Shown: positions 1-7,283, counted from the first letter of the stretch. The stretch: 10,700 nt of DNA from UBA8687 sp964564655 (GCA_964564655.1 CAZMBO010000058.1:1-10700); one strand, 5' to 3'. Notes: a model not told the origin generated them from the letters alone. Numbers and translations: made by a program.

Positions 1-726
1 CATGCCGAACTTCATCTAATATTATCTATGATGGTTCCTGTTCCCTGGTTGGAACGAAATCCGACATATAAAGAAAAGCAGGACGAAGTAAAAAAAGTTG
101 ATATGAGCACTTATGGATTTCTAGGATATCCGGTTTTGCAGACAGCAGATATAGTTTTATATCGGGCTGACTTCGTTCCGGTGGGAATTGATCAGGCACC
201 GCATTTGGAATTATCACGGGAAATTGTTCGAAGATTTCATCACCTGTATAAGAAAAATGTTTTTGTCGAACCAGCCGCAAAAATATCTAGCATCCCGAAG
301 CTGAATGGTCTGGATGGAAGGAAGATGAGTAAATCATACGACAATGCCATTTTTCTTTCTGACAATGAAAAAGAGGTTGCAAAAAAAGTGAAGCAGATGC
401 TGACCGATCCTGCCCGAGCTCGTAGAGACGACCCTGGTGACCCCGAGGTGTGTAATCTGTATCCTTTCCATAAAATTTATTCGCCTCAATCCATGCAGGA
501 TGAAGTAATGGAGGGGTGCCGTTCTGCCAAAATCGGTTGTGGTGATTGTAAAAACATGCTCACTCAAACCATGCTTGAAAATATGAGACCTATCATGGAA
601 AAGCGTAGTGAGATTGCTAAAAAGCCAAAAGAAGTAGAAGAAATAATTGCCACGGGTACAAGGAAGGCTCAGTTGGTTGCCACTTCTACTCTCGATAGGG
701 TGAAACAAGCAATGAAAATAAAATAG
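1..726 (+). CDS. trpS: Tryptophan--tRNA ligase, C-terminal part (5' end outside window)
   Basis: Class I aminoacyl-tRNA synthetase that activates tryptophan with ATP and charges tRNA-Trp in the cytoplasm. The frame is open from base 1 and reads HAELHLILSMMVPVPWLERN before any stop, so the gene begins upstream and the first ATG in view (base 28) is internal. The fragment holds the second half of the Rossmann fold, with the family signature PVGIDQAPHLELSREIVRRF, then the KMSKS loop inside GRKMSKSYDNAI (bases 322-336) that binds ATP. The C-terminal helical part includes the usual CRSAKIGCGDCK stretch before the anticodon-binding region. The HIGH motif is not in the window. The stop lies 5 bases before ileS, which suggests co-transcription. 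Identity is secure; only the missing 5' end is uncertain. Confidence 0.96.
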   Translation, partial: HAELHLILSMMVPVPWLERNPTYKEKQDEVKKVDMSTYGFLGYPVLQTADIVLYRADFVPVGIDQAPHLELSREIVRRFHHLYKKNVFVEPAAKISSIPKLNGLDGRKMSKSYDNAIFLSDNEKEVAKKVKQMLTDPARARRDDPGDPEVCNLYPFHKIYSPQSMQDEVMEGCRSAKIGCGDCKNMLTQTMLENMRPIMEKRSEIAKKPKEVEEIIATGTRKAQLVATSTLDRVKQAMKIK

Positions 727-731
727 AAACT

Positions 732-3524
732 ATGGAAATAAAAGACACACTCAATTTACCGGAAACAGATTTCCCCATGAAAGCTAGCCTCATTAAGGCT
801 GAGCCACAAATGCTTGAATGGTGGGCAAAGGAAAAAATCTACGAAGAAATTCGCGAATCATCCAAGGGAAAGAAGAAATTTGTTTTCCATGATGGTCCTC
901 CGTATGCAAATGGTCATATCCATATGGGGCATGCCCTCAATAAGATTCTCAAAGATTTTATAGTAAAGATTATGGGTATGAAAGGCTACGACGCAAGTTT
1001 TATACCCGGTTGGGACTGTCACGGGTTGCCCATTGAGCATCAAGTGGGTAAGAAGCTCAAAGAAAAAAAAATGAGTCTTGAAAAGAGTTCGATCAGAAAA
1101 CAATGTCGTTCTTATGCTCAGGACTTTGTTTCCATTCAACGCGATGAATTTAAAAGATTGGGCATATTTGCAGATTGGGACAATCCATATCTAACAATGG
1201 ACTATTCTTACGAGGCAACTATTGTTCGTGAGTTTGGAAAATTTGTAGAAAAAGGTATGGTCTATAAAGGGTTGAAACCGGTTCATTGGTGTACATCTTG
1301 CCGAACTGCTCTTGCGGAAGCCGAAGTTGAACACGCTGATCACACTTCTCCATCCATCTATGTAAAGTTTGAAATTAAATCTGGTGTTCCCAATTGTATG
1401 GGTGATCTAGGTAAAGTGTACATGGTGATCTGGACAACGACTCCCTGGACCCTGCCGGCAAATTTGGCAATTAGTTTACATCCCGAATTTCAGTATGTCG
1501 CGGTCGCTATAAATGATGAGGTTTTGGTGGTTGCAGAGGAACGACTGTCGTCATTGATATTGGAATGGGGTGCTAATGAATACAAAATTCTTGGAGTTTG
1601 TAAGGGCAAAGAATGGGAAACCGCGATATGCCAGCATCCTTTTATTAACCGTGATTCAGAAGTGATTTTAGGTGACCATGTTACGTTAGAGCAGGGTACT
1701 GGTTGCGTTCATACTGCTCCGGGGCATGGCCAGGATGATTATATTGTCGGGCTTAAATATGGCTTGGAACCTTATAACCCAGTAGATGACGGAGGTGTTT
1801 TTCATAATGATGTAGAACACTTTGCTGGAATGTTTGTTAGAAAAGCTAACCCGAAAATAATTGAAAAGTTAAAAGAAGATGGGTTTCTTATTCATAATGA
1901 AGATATACAACATTCTTATCCGCATTGCTGGCGTTGCCATCAGCCCGTAATTTTTCGTGCGACTAACCAGTGGTTCATTTCTATGGAGAAGGAAGAGCTG
2001 CGAAAAAATGCTTTAGCAGGGATCGAGCGTACAAAATGGATTCCAGATTGGGGCATGGGCCGAATTTACAACATGATTGAAAATCGTCCGGACTGGTGTG
2101 TTTCGCGGCAAAGGGCTTGGGGGGTTCCGATAACCCTGTGCACTTGTATCGAATGTGGTGAGTTGGTGGATGCTAAAAGAGTGTTTGAGTGCGCTGTAGA
2201 GGGGGTAAAAAAACAAGGTGCGGATTTTTGGTTTGAAACTCCTATTGAAGATTTGATTCCAAAGGGAACTAAGTGTGGAAAATGTGGTAGCGAAGAATTT
2301 AAAAAAGAAACCGATATTTTGGATGTCTGGTTTGATTCCGGGGTCAGTCATGCAGCTGTTTTAGAAAATAATGCCAATGAGAGTTGGCCTGCAGATTTAT
2401 ACCTAGAAGGAAGCGATCAACATAGGGGGTGGTTCCATAGCTCTTTACTTGAAGCTATTGGAACCAGGGGGAAGGAACCTTATAGATCCGTTCTTACCCA
2501 CGGGTATGTAGTAGATGGTAAAGGAAAGAAAATGTCAAAATCTGCTGGCAATGTGATTGCTCCGCAAAAAATTATCGATCAGTATGGAGCAGAAATTTTG
2601 CGTTTATGGGTCGCTTCAGAAAATTATCGCGAAGATATTCGTGTTTCGAATGAAATACTAAAACGATTAACCGAATCCTACAGAAAGATACGGAATACAT
2701 TCAGATATCTATTGGGGAACCTGCATGACTTTAATCCTGCACATGATAAGGTGCTGCTAGATTCACTGCCAGAAATTGACCGATATATTCTTAGTCGTTT
2801 CAATCTTTTAAGGGAAAAAATAATTTTAGCTTTCGAGAATTATGAGTTCCACACTTTTTATCATTCTTTTTCTAATTTTTGTGTTGTTGAACTCAGTGCA
2901 TTTTATCTCGATATTTTGAAAGACCGGTTGTACACATTTCCTGAAAAATCTCAAGAGAGAAGGGCAGGGCAAACAACGCTACATATCCTGTTGATGGGGA
3001 TGGTACGATTGATAGCGCCGGTATTAAGTTTTACCGCCGAAGAAATCTGGGGTTATCTTCCTAAAGGTAGTGCAAAGGAAAAAAGTGTTCACCTTTCTTC
3101 ATTTCCTGCCAGTGAGAATGTTAAATTTGATGAAGAGTTAATCCGCAATTGGGAATTGTTGGTGGAACTTAAAGGTGAAGTGAGTAAAGCTTCGGAAGCG
3201 AGCCGCAGAGATAAAATAATCGGCCATTCCCTGGATTCTATTATTAGGCTGGAACTTCCTAAGGATATAAAAAAAATTGTCAGACAGTATTCTGAGGATT
3301 TGAAATTTTTATTCATTGTTTCTAAAGTAGAATTAGTAGATGCTTTGAGTGATAGTGAAAGAATTTATGTCAGCAATTCATTACCGGGAGTTAAAATATC
3401 AACTGAAAGGCATCTAGGTCAAAAATGTGAAAGATGCTGGCACTACTTTGATGTTGATTCCCACACTGGGGATAGCATGAATTGTCACCGTTGTCAGGAT
3501 AATTTGAAAGTTGCCGGAGAATAA
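732..3524 (+). CDS. ileS: Isoleucine--tRNA ligase
   Basis: Cytoplasmic class I synthetase charging tRNA-Ile, with an editing domain that hydrolyses mischarged Val-tRNA. It is 930 residues, the normal bacterial length. The class I signature PYANGHIHMGH is at residues 57-67 and KMSKS at 600-604. The CP1 editing insertion between them shows WTTTPWTLPAN and GTGCVHTAPGHGQDDY. The last of these contains the aspartate region that in the E. coli enzyme rejects valine. A C-terminal zinc knuckle is formed by Cys899, Cys902, Cys918 and Cys921, as in the E. coli-type enzyme. The start is chosen because the N-terminus (KDTLNLPETDFPMKA) matches where family members begin. No good Shine-Dalgarno precedes it, so translation may be coupled to trpS, whose stop is 5 bases upstream. 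lspA follows after 2 bases. Confidence 0.98.
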   Translation: MEIKDTLNLPETDFPMKASLIKAEPQMLEWWAKEKIYEEIRESSKGKKKFVFHDGPPYANGHIHMGHALNKILKDFIVKIMGMKGYDASFIPGWDCHGLPIEHQVGKKLKEKKMSLEKSSIRKQCRSYAQDFVSIQRDEFKRLGIFADWDNPYLTMDYSYEATIVREFGKFVEKGMVYKGLKPVHWCTSCRTALAEAEVEHADHTSPSIYVKFEIKSGVPNCMGDLGKVYMVIWTTTPWTLPANLAISLHPEFQYVAVAINDEVLVVAEERLSSLILEWGANEYKILGVCKGKEWETAICQHPFINRDSEVILGDHVTLEQGTGCVHTAPGHGQDDYIVGLKYGLEPYNPVDDGGVFHNDVEHFAGMFVRKANPKIIEKLKEDGFLIHNEDIQHSYPHCWRCHQPVIFRATNQWFISMEKEELRKNALAGIERTKWIPDWGMGRIYNMIENRPDWCVSRQRAWGVPITLCTCIECGELVDAKRVFECAVEGVKKQGADFWFETPIEDLIPKGTKCGKCGSEEFKKETDILDVWFDSGVSHAAVLENNANESWPADLYLEGSDQHRGWFHSSLLEAIGTRGKEPYRSVLTHGYVVDGKGKKMSKSAGNVIAPQKIIDQYGAEILRLWVASENYREDIRVSNEILKRLTESYRKIRNTFRYLLGNLHDFNPAHDKVLLDSLPEIDRYILSRFNLLREKIILAFENYEFHTFYHSFSNFCVVELSAFYLDILKDRLYTFPEKSQERRAGQTTLHILLMGMVRLIAPVLSFTAEEIWGYLPKGSAKEKSVHLSSFPASENVKFDEELIRNWELLVELKGEVSKASEASRRDKIIGHSLDSIIRLELPKDIKKIVRQYSEDLKFLFIVSKVELVDALSDSERIYVSNSLPGVKISTERHLGQKCERCWHYFDVDSHTGDSMNCHRCQDNLKVAGE
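3516..3519 (+). promoter_or_regulatory. Shine-Dalgarno GGAG for lspA, inside the ileS 3' end
   Basis: GGAG lies within the last codons of ileS, 7 bases before a TTG codon at 3527. This spacing decides the lspA start in favour of TTG, and no ATG or GTG in the same frame is as well placed. Confidence 0.7.
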
Positions 3525-3526
3525 AT

Positions 3527-4030
3527 TTGAGAAATAAATATTTATTCTTATTTATAATCTCAAATGCGTTGATTCTCATCGATCAATACACAAAATTTAT
3601 GGTTTCTCTGCATATTCCCTTAAACTACTCTGTTAATGTTGTAGCAGGATTCTTCAATTTAACTCATATTCGAAATTCAGGGGTGGCATTTGGAATTTTT
3701 TCAGAACAAAACTCCGAATTAAAACCTTATCTTTTGATATTTGTTTCCATAATTGCAATTATCGCTATTTTGATAATATTCCACCAAACAGAGAGGGAAA
3801 AGAAATTGGTTCAAACCGGTTTGGTTTTGCTTTTTAGTGGAGCCATAGGGAACTTGATCGATCGCGTTCTTCATAAAGAGGTCATCGATTTCATAGATAT
3901 TTTTTTTGGAAACAAACATTGGCCAGCATTCAATATTGCAGACGCCTGTATTACCATAGGTGTGATGCTATTGGCAGCTGATATGTTAGTGAACAGTAAG
4001 CCGTTTAATTCCCCCGATAAAACTGCTTAA
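3527..4030 (+). CDS. lspA: Lipoprotein signal peptidase (signal peptidase II)
   Basis: Inner-membrane aspartyl protease that cleaves the signal peptide of diacylglyceryl-modified prolipoproteins just before the lipobox cysteine. At 167 residues it has the usual length. Four hydrophobic segments are visible, at roughly residues 5-20, 67-85, 95-112 and 134-154. The conserved block HIRNSGVAFGIF spans about 47-58. The catalytic aspartates are expected to be Asp121 in VIDFID and Asp139 in FNIADA, both present, and GNLIDR precedes the first. The start is an unusual TTG, supported by a GGAG at good spacing. The gene sits directly behind ileS, an arrangement common in many bacteria. It should serve lipoproteins in general; nothing here points to one specific substrate. 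Confidence 0.97.
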   Translation: MRNKYLFLFIISNALILIDQYTKFMVSLHIPLNYSVNVVAGFFNLTHIRNSGVAFGIFSEQNSELKPYLLIFVSIIAIIAILIIFHQTEREKKLVQTGLVLLFSGAIGNLIDRVLHKEVIDFIDIFFGNKHWPAFNIADACITIGVMLLAADMLVNSKPFNSPDKTA

Positions 4031-4035
4031 AGGAG
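4031..4035 (+). promoter_or_regulatory. Shine-Dalgarno AGGAG before a double GTG start
   Basis: AGGAG begins one base after the lspA stop codon. Two consecutive GTG codons follow, at 4039 and 4042. The spacing is 3 bases to the first and 6 to the second, so the second is the more likely initiation codon. Confidence 0.6.
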
Positions 4036-4041
4036 AGGGTG

Positions 4042-4374
4042 GTGAGCCTAAAAATAACCGAAAAGCCTATCAAGGTGGTAAAGATAAGGCGGGGTTCAAT
4101 AACCTTTCATAGTGTTTCTATTCAACAACTCCTTGCTTCTATAAGAAAAAAAGTTTTGCTAGGTAACGATGAAATTTCCGAGGATGGAAAAAGTTGGATC
4201 CGGGTTGATCGTCACTATCAATTGCGCAAGTTTTTTTCAAATGAAGCCTATAGAATCAAGGATTCGGAGTCGGAACTAGATTTAAATGGAGAGCATGAAA
4301 ATTTGGAAACACAAGCGAATCTAGAAAACAAATTTCAAGAAGTTGCCAATCTTTTAAAAGATATTAATAATTAA
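4042..4374 (+). CDS. Small unknown protein co-transcribed with lspA
   Basis: Soluble protein of 110 residues from the preferred GTG at 4042 (111 from the GTG at 4039); I do not recognise a named family with certainty. The first 70 residues are mixed alpha/beta. The stretch LLGNDEISEDGKSWIRVDRHYQLRKFF resembles a short module in deltaproteobacterial regulatory and zinc-ribbon proteins. In those, a hydrophobic helix leads into 'D-x-I-S-x-D-G-x-x-W' and ends in a helix finishing in FF. The last 35 residues are acidic and probably helical (ENLETQANLENKFQEVANLL), and could form a short coiled coil. There are no cysteines, signal peptide or membrane segment. It follows lspA by 11 bases, so it should share that transcript. 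A regulatory or protein-binding role is possible but is only inference. Confidence 0.75.
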   Translation: MSLKITEKPIKVVKIRRGSITFHSVSIQQLLASIRKKVLLGNDEISEDGKSWIRVDRHYQLRKFFSNEAYRIKDSESELDLNGEHENLETQANLENKFQEVANLLKDINN

Positions 4375-4383
4375 GGCAAGGTG

Positions 4384-4701
4384 TTATCGGCTGGAAAAAT
4401 CGATATTGTGAGCGACCTCGCTGTATTCCTTGAATTCTATAGGGTCTATGGTGGATGGATAAACAACGCTAACAAACCTCTCTGCAGCTTCAGAAGATCG
4501 ATGTAAAGTTAAAGCGACGTCATCTTGAAAAATCATTGTGTGTAGGAAAGCATAGGGGTTTAATATTTCCTGTTTTGCTATGTAGTATAGAGTTCCTTTT
4601 TCGTTTTTTTTGACATATTCCACCAGATTATTAATCGCTTGTTTGCACTGATCTATTGACTGTGGCCGAACCTGATAACGAGCAGTCATTATAATTGGCA
4701 T
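4384..4701 (-). CDS. Antibiotic-biosynthesis-monooxygenase-fold (YgiN-like) small protein
   Basis: Cytoplasmic protein of 105 residues with the dimeric alpha/beta barrel fold of the ABM family. Some members oxidise quinols or other aromatic substrates without cofactor, and others act on heme. The expected pattern is visible. A first strand (MPIIMTARYQVRP) is followed by a helix (DQCKQAINNLVEYVKKNEKG). A second strand with LYYIAKQEILNPYAFLHTMIF comes next, then the helix with the family-typical His in TLHRSSEAAERFV and a closing PIEFKEYSEV. GGGAG lies 7 bases upstream of the ATG, which fixes the start. The stop is only 9 bases from that of the forward gene ending at 4374, with no terminator hairpin between them. 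The substrate cannot be read from sequence. Confidence 0.85.
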   Translation of the reverse strand: MPIIMTARYQVRPQSIDQCKQAINNLVEYVKKNEKGTLYYIAKQEILNPYAFLHTMIFQDDVALTLHRSSEAAERFVSVVYPSTIDPIEFKEYSEVAHNIDFSSR

Positions 4702-4740
4702 TGATTTGCTCCCATGCTTTTAACCAAAGCAAAAAAGTTG

Positions 4741-4755
4741 GCAGATAGAATCTGC
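4741..4755. repeat. Perfect short palindrome upstream of the ABM-fold gene
   Basis: GCAGAT and ATCTGC are perfect 6-base arms around a 3-base centre, about 40 bases before the reverse-strand start at 4701. The position suits an operator or a leader hairpin for that gene. No particular regulator is implied. Confidence 0.4.
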
Positions 4756-4879
4756 TTCAATAAGCCCACAACCCATTTTATTATTGGACCATCTTACTTT
4801 TAGGGTAGCCATTATGGTCTAGTCTTTATAAAGGTAAGTAGAATTTGTTTGACATAGTTCAAAAATTATATCAAGAATT

Positions 4880-4893
4880 TATAATGGTATAAA
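4880..4893 (+). promoter_or_regulatory. Possible -10 region for the DJ-1-like gene
   Basis: A perfect TATAAT at 4880-4885 and an overlapping TATAAA at 4888-4893 lie 28 to 41 bases before the ATG at 4921. A consensus-like TTGACA at 4849-4854 is too far from either (25 or more bases), and only weak hexamers sit at the normal 16-17 base spacing. The -10 call is therefore tentative. Confidence 0.35.
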
Positions 4894-4920
4894 TATTATT
4901 AAAAAGAGCATGGTTGACAA

Positions 4921-5463
4921 ATGAGTTCGCCTCTTTTCTTACTGGTAATACCGCAAAACCGGTTTTGTGAGCAACAACTTTTTGACTTAAAAGAAGTATT
5001 GGAAAGAGAATCCGGCAAGTGTCGTATTTTATCGAAATCCGGAAAAAAAGTTAAAGGTGAAGGGAAAACTCTTGTGCAACCAGATGGAATGTTAGTTGAT
5101 TGGAATCGTTATTTGCAGGCAAAACAGAAATACGATGCAGTTGTCGTCATTGGTGGAAAAGGTTCTAAGAATACTATTTGGAATGATTCGATTTTGCCTC
5201 AAATACTAACAGATCATTTTAGAGCCGGTAAAATTTTGGGGGCGTTTGGCTTATCAGTTGTGGCACTAGCGCGTGCGGGTTTAGTTTCCCGATGCGAAGT
5301 TTCTGCCATAAACGATGAAGATTGTTTGAATGAACTAAAAGACGTTGGAGCCTTTCCTGAAGAAAAAAACCTAGTCGCCATCGATAGAATAATAACTTCA
5401 AATGCCTCTAATTCTGGAGAAATTTTCGGAATGAAAATTCTTGAGCTTCTGGAAAATAATTGA
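4921..5463 (+). CDS. DJ-1/PfpI-family protein lacking the usual nucleophilic cysteine
   Basis: Class I glutamine-amidotransferase-like fold of 180 residues. Family members include proteases, glyoxalases, deglycase-like enzymes, chaperones and redox sensors. Strand 1 is LFLLVIPQNRF, with Glu17 near the place of the family's conserved acid. The central strand and turn read YDAVVVIGGKGS (residues 71-82). The elbow that normally reads A-I-C-H-G-P reads GAFGLSVVALARAGLV (107-122). Aligned from the conserved A-x-A-G, Gly110 stands where the nucleophilic Cys should be and Leu111 where the His should be. The C-terminal strand DRIITSNASNSGEIFGMKIL also fits the family. The ORF is intact, so this looks like a maintained non-enzymatic or altered member. 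The Shine-Dalgarno is poor. It is transcribed away from the ABM gene and converges on yajQ. Confidence 0.82.
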   Translation: MSSPLFLLVIPQNRFCEQQLFDLKEVLERESGKCRILSKSGKKVKGEGKTLVQPDGMLVDWNRYLQAKQKYDAVVVIGGKGSKNTIWNDSILPQILTDHFRAGKILGAFGLSVVALARAGLVSRCEVSAINDEDCLNELKDVGAFPEEKNLVAIDRIITSNASNSGEIFGMKILELLENN

Positions 5464-5506
5464 GCTTAATTGTTTTTCATGGCATGAGATGGTAAATCAT
5501 AGCTGT

Positions 5507-6010
5507 TTAGCGATAGTTCGTGAAGGTCATGTCAATATTAAAATCTTTTTGTTTGAGGCTGGCTATGACAGATTGTAGGGCATCCTTATCCTTACTGGTT
5601 ACCCTTACCTGATCCTCCATTATTTGCGCTTGTACTTTTTTTAGCCCCATAGTTTTGATATATTTTACGATTTCTTTTCCCTTATCCTGAGGTATTCCCT
5701 GTTGAATAGTAATGTTCTGTCTGACTGTATCTCCAGTCGCCGCTTCAACCTTTCCATAATCCAAGGCTTTGATAGATACCTTTCGCTTTACTAATTTTCC
5801 TTTTAAGATATCCAGCACAGAATTTAACTTGTGGGTATCATCAGAAAGAATTTTTATTTCTGCAGTTTTCATATCAATTTCAACTTGGCTTTTGCTGGCT
5901 TTGAAATCAAAACGTTGACGAATTTCTAGCATAGTTTGATTGCAGGCATTTTGAACCTCGGCAAGGTCTGTTACCGAAGCAATATCAAATGAAGAACTTT
6001 TTGATGCCAT
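5507..6010 (-). CDS. yajQ: YajQ-family (UPF0234) nucleotide-binding protein
   Basis: Cytoplasmic protein of 167 residues, the normal family length. Characterised members bind nucleotides or RNA, and one in Xanthomonas binds cyclic di-GMP and works with a transcription factor. The hallmark start SSFDIASVTDLAEVQNAC is present, followed by IRQRFDFKASKSQVEI and VKRKVSIKALDYGKVE. The two ferredoxin-like halves are joined around residue 90, and the protein ends DMTFTNYR, as the family does. AAGGA (6018-6022) lies 7 bases before the ATG and supports the start. The gene faces the DJ-1-like gene tail-to-tail with 43 bases between stops. It is divergent from the small gene at 6135, with 124 bases between starts. 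A specific ligand in this organism is not shown by the sequence. Confidence 0.95.
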   Translation of the reverse strand: MASKSSSFDIASVTDLAEVQNACNQTMLEIRQRFDFKASKSQVEIDMKTAEIKILSDDTHKLNSVLDILKGKLVKRKVSIKALDYGKVEAATGDTVRQNITIQQGIPQDKGKEIVKYIKTMGLKKVQAQIMEDQVRVTSKDKDALQSVIASLKQKDFNIDMTFTNYR

Positions 6011-6096
6011 TTATAAATCCTTTATAAGTTTAATAATTTGCAATAGTAATGATAGTGATTTGTCTGGTAAGGTGTAGCCTATTTATTTGCCACAAG

Positions 6097-6102
6097 TATA
6101 AT
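6097..6102 (+). promoter_or_regulatory. Possible -10 box for the small gene at 6135
   Basis: A perfect TATAAT lies 33 bases before the ATG, which would give a leader of about 25 bases. No convincing -35 hexamer is found 16-18 bases upstream, so an activator or chance in AT-rich DNA are both possible. Confidence 0.35.
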
Positions 6103-6134
6103 CTGATCAGAAAATTATTGTCCGAGAATATTAC

Positions 6135-6434
6135 ATGAATTTCAAAGGAAACCCTATTTTAATTGAGATGGCGGATCAATTGCCAGAAAGCTCGAAAGCA
6201 TTTCAATTAATTACGACCTGCATTGACTATTCCATGATTATTGATCAAGTTAAGGAGGATTTTTATTGTTTTGCCGATCTTGAAAAAGAAAGGAAAAATG
6301 GCATGAAGGGTTTGGATATCCTTAAACAAAATGGATATGAAAAATTCCTTAAAGATTTGGAAGAGGAAGATCGGCTGAGAATATGTGGAGTCTTGCAAAT
6401 GATAGCCGATCTTGCAAAAGAGTTAGATGATTAA
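6135..6434 (+). CDS. Small acidic helical protein of unknown function
   Basis: Intact frame of 99 codons; I do not recognise a family. The protein looks soluble and almost wholly helical, with many Glu, Asp and Lys residues. The N-terminal half holds two cysteines (in TTCIDY and FYCFADL) and a third lies in RICGVLQMIADL, too scattered for an obvious metal site. There is no signal peptide or membrane segment. A weak GAG lies 8 bases before the ATG and a TATAAT stands 33 bases upstream, so expression is plausible. It is divergent from yajQ and followed by about 140 bases without a gene. Codon use looks like that of its neighbours, so it is probably a real lineage-specific gene. A helical regulator or antitoxin-like role could be imagined, but nothing supports it. 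Confidence 0.65.
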   Translation: MNFKGNPILIEMADQLPESSKAFQLITTCIDYSMIIDQVKEDFYCFADLEKERKNGMKGLDILKQNGYEKFLKDLEEEDRLRICGVLQMIADLAKELDD

Positions 6435-6523
6435 TCGGTTTTAACAACTAGGTGTCAAGTAGTAGTAACGGCAACATCTTAGTACACGACGGGTGTAATG
6501 GGAAGGTTGGGTGTAAATAGAGC

Positions 6524-6566
6524 GGAAAACCAAAAAGGGTTTGGAGTATTTTACTCCAAACCCTTT
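6524..6566 (-). terminator. Intrinsic terminator of the initiator tRNA gene
   Basis: A perfect 15-bp stem (arms 6534-6548 and 6552-6566) with a 3-base loop starts 7 bases beyond the tRNA 3' end on the reverse strand. It is followed there by CTTTTTGGTTTT-type sequence that supplies the U tract. The run-out towards the forward strand is poorer in T, so it mainly serves the reverse strand. Confidence 0.88.
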
Positions 6567-6572
6567 CTATTT

Positions 6573-6649
<77 letters not shown>

Positions 6650-6671
6650 TCGGTATCTTGTTCATTCACCA

Positions 6672-6700
6672 CTAATACTTAGAAAAGCATGCTTTGTCAA
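6672..6700 (-). promoter_or_regulatory. Sigma-70-type promoter of the initiator tRNA
   Basis: On the reverse strand a perfect -35 TTGACA (6695-6700) is followed after exactly 17 bases by TATTAG (6672-6677). Transcription would begin near 6665, about 16 bases before the mature 5' end, leaving a short leader for RNase P. Confidence 0.82.
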
Positions 6701-6784
6701 GTCGACGATGGCATCGAAATGCACGTGGTAGAAAACTGGTCTTCACTCTCTGTGGAGATTAACGGATCGGCGCGAAATATTGAT

Positions 6785-6828
6785 AAAAAACAGGCCCCGT
6801 CAGAGAACACTTCCCTTGACAGAGCCTG
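6785..6828 (-). terminator. Intrinsic terminator of the ferredoxin gene
   Basis: The arms 6817-6828 and 6791-6802 form a 12-bp stem on the reverse strand, with two G-U wobbles and a 14-base loop. It is followed by six T residues (complement of 6785-6790). It begins 11 bases after the ferredoxin stop codon and isolates that gene from the tRNA downstream. Confidence 0.85.
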
Positions 6829-6839
6829 AAAAAATGGAA

Positions 6840-7166
6840 CTAGAGATTTGCGTTTTTGCGGTCTGGATTGCGGAAAAGAGAAGTCTCGTTGCTCAGTTCA
6901 TCTAAAGCTGGAAATGTTTCATCCGGGTGAATTTTCTTAGCTTTTTCCAGCAGTTCTTCTTCGGTTTCCTTATGATCTTCATTTGGAATACAACAATCTA
7001 CAGGACAAACTTCCTGACAGGCCTCTTCACCATGAAACCCAACACATTCCGTGCAGAGGTCTGATTCTATTTCATAAAAATCCTCACCTTCGCTGATTGC
7101 TGTGTTAGGACATTCCGGCTCACATACTCCACAATTGATACATTCGTCAGTGATTAATGTAGACAT
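6840..7166 (-). CDS. 2[4Fe-4S] ferredoxin, Allochromatium type, with C-terminal extension
   Basis: Small cytoplasmic electron carrier of 108 residues with two [4Fe-4S] clusters. The first motif is Cys9-x2-Cys12-x2-Cys15-x3-Cys19-Pro. The second is Cys38-x2-Cys41-x8-Cys50-x3-Cys54-Pro. The long x8 loop (VGFHGEEA) marks the Allochromatium vinosum-type ferredoxins, which hold clusters of unusually low potential. Cys58 and Cys59 in PVDCCIPN complete the first-cluster ligation and add one extra cysteine. About 25 residues after the usual end (from about residue 84) are charged and may form a tail for partner binding. AAGGA lies 7 bases before the ATG. The gene stands alone with its own terminator, so its redox partners cannot be named from context. 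Confidence 0.95.
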   Translation of the reverse strand: MSTLITDECINCGVCEPECPNTAISEGEDFYEIESDLCTECVGFHGEEACQEVCPVDCCIPNEDHKETEEELLEKAKKIHPDETFPALDELSNETSLFRNPDRKNANL

Positions 7167-7283
7167 CTTATTTTCCTTCTAATTAGTTGATAGTCAAAAT
7201 ACTTGTTATATAAAAATTAAAGAATTAATTTTCTAATTTGTTCGAAAGCTGTGCTTTTTCCCAGCGCTCGTAAGGTGCTCCAA

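Noticed and set aside
334..708. Reverse-strand 124-codon ORF
   Set aside because: It lies wholly antisense to trpS and has no recognisable domain or start signal.
4849..4885. TTGACA plus TATAAT as a full sigma-70 promoter
   Set aside because: The hexamers are 25 bases apart, too far for one promoter. Only the -10 is kept, as a tentative call.
5464..5506. TCATG-G-CATGA palindrome as a terminator between the DJ-1-like gene and yajQ
   Set aside because: The stem is short, and neither strand has a T run directly after it.
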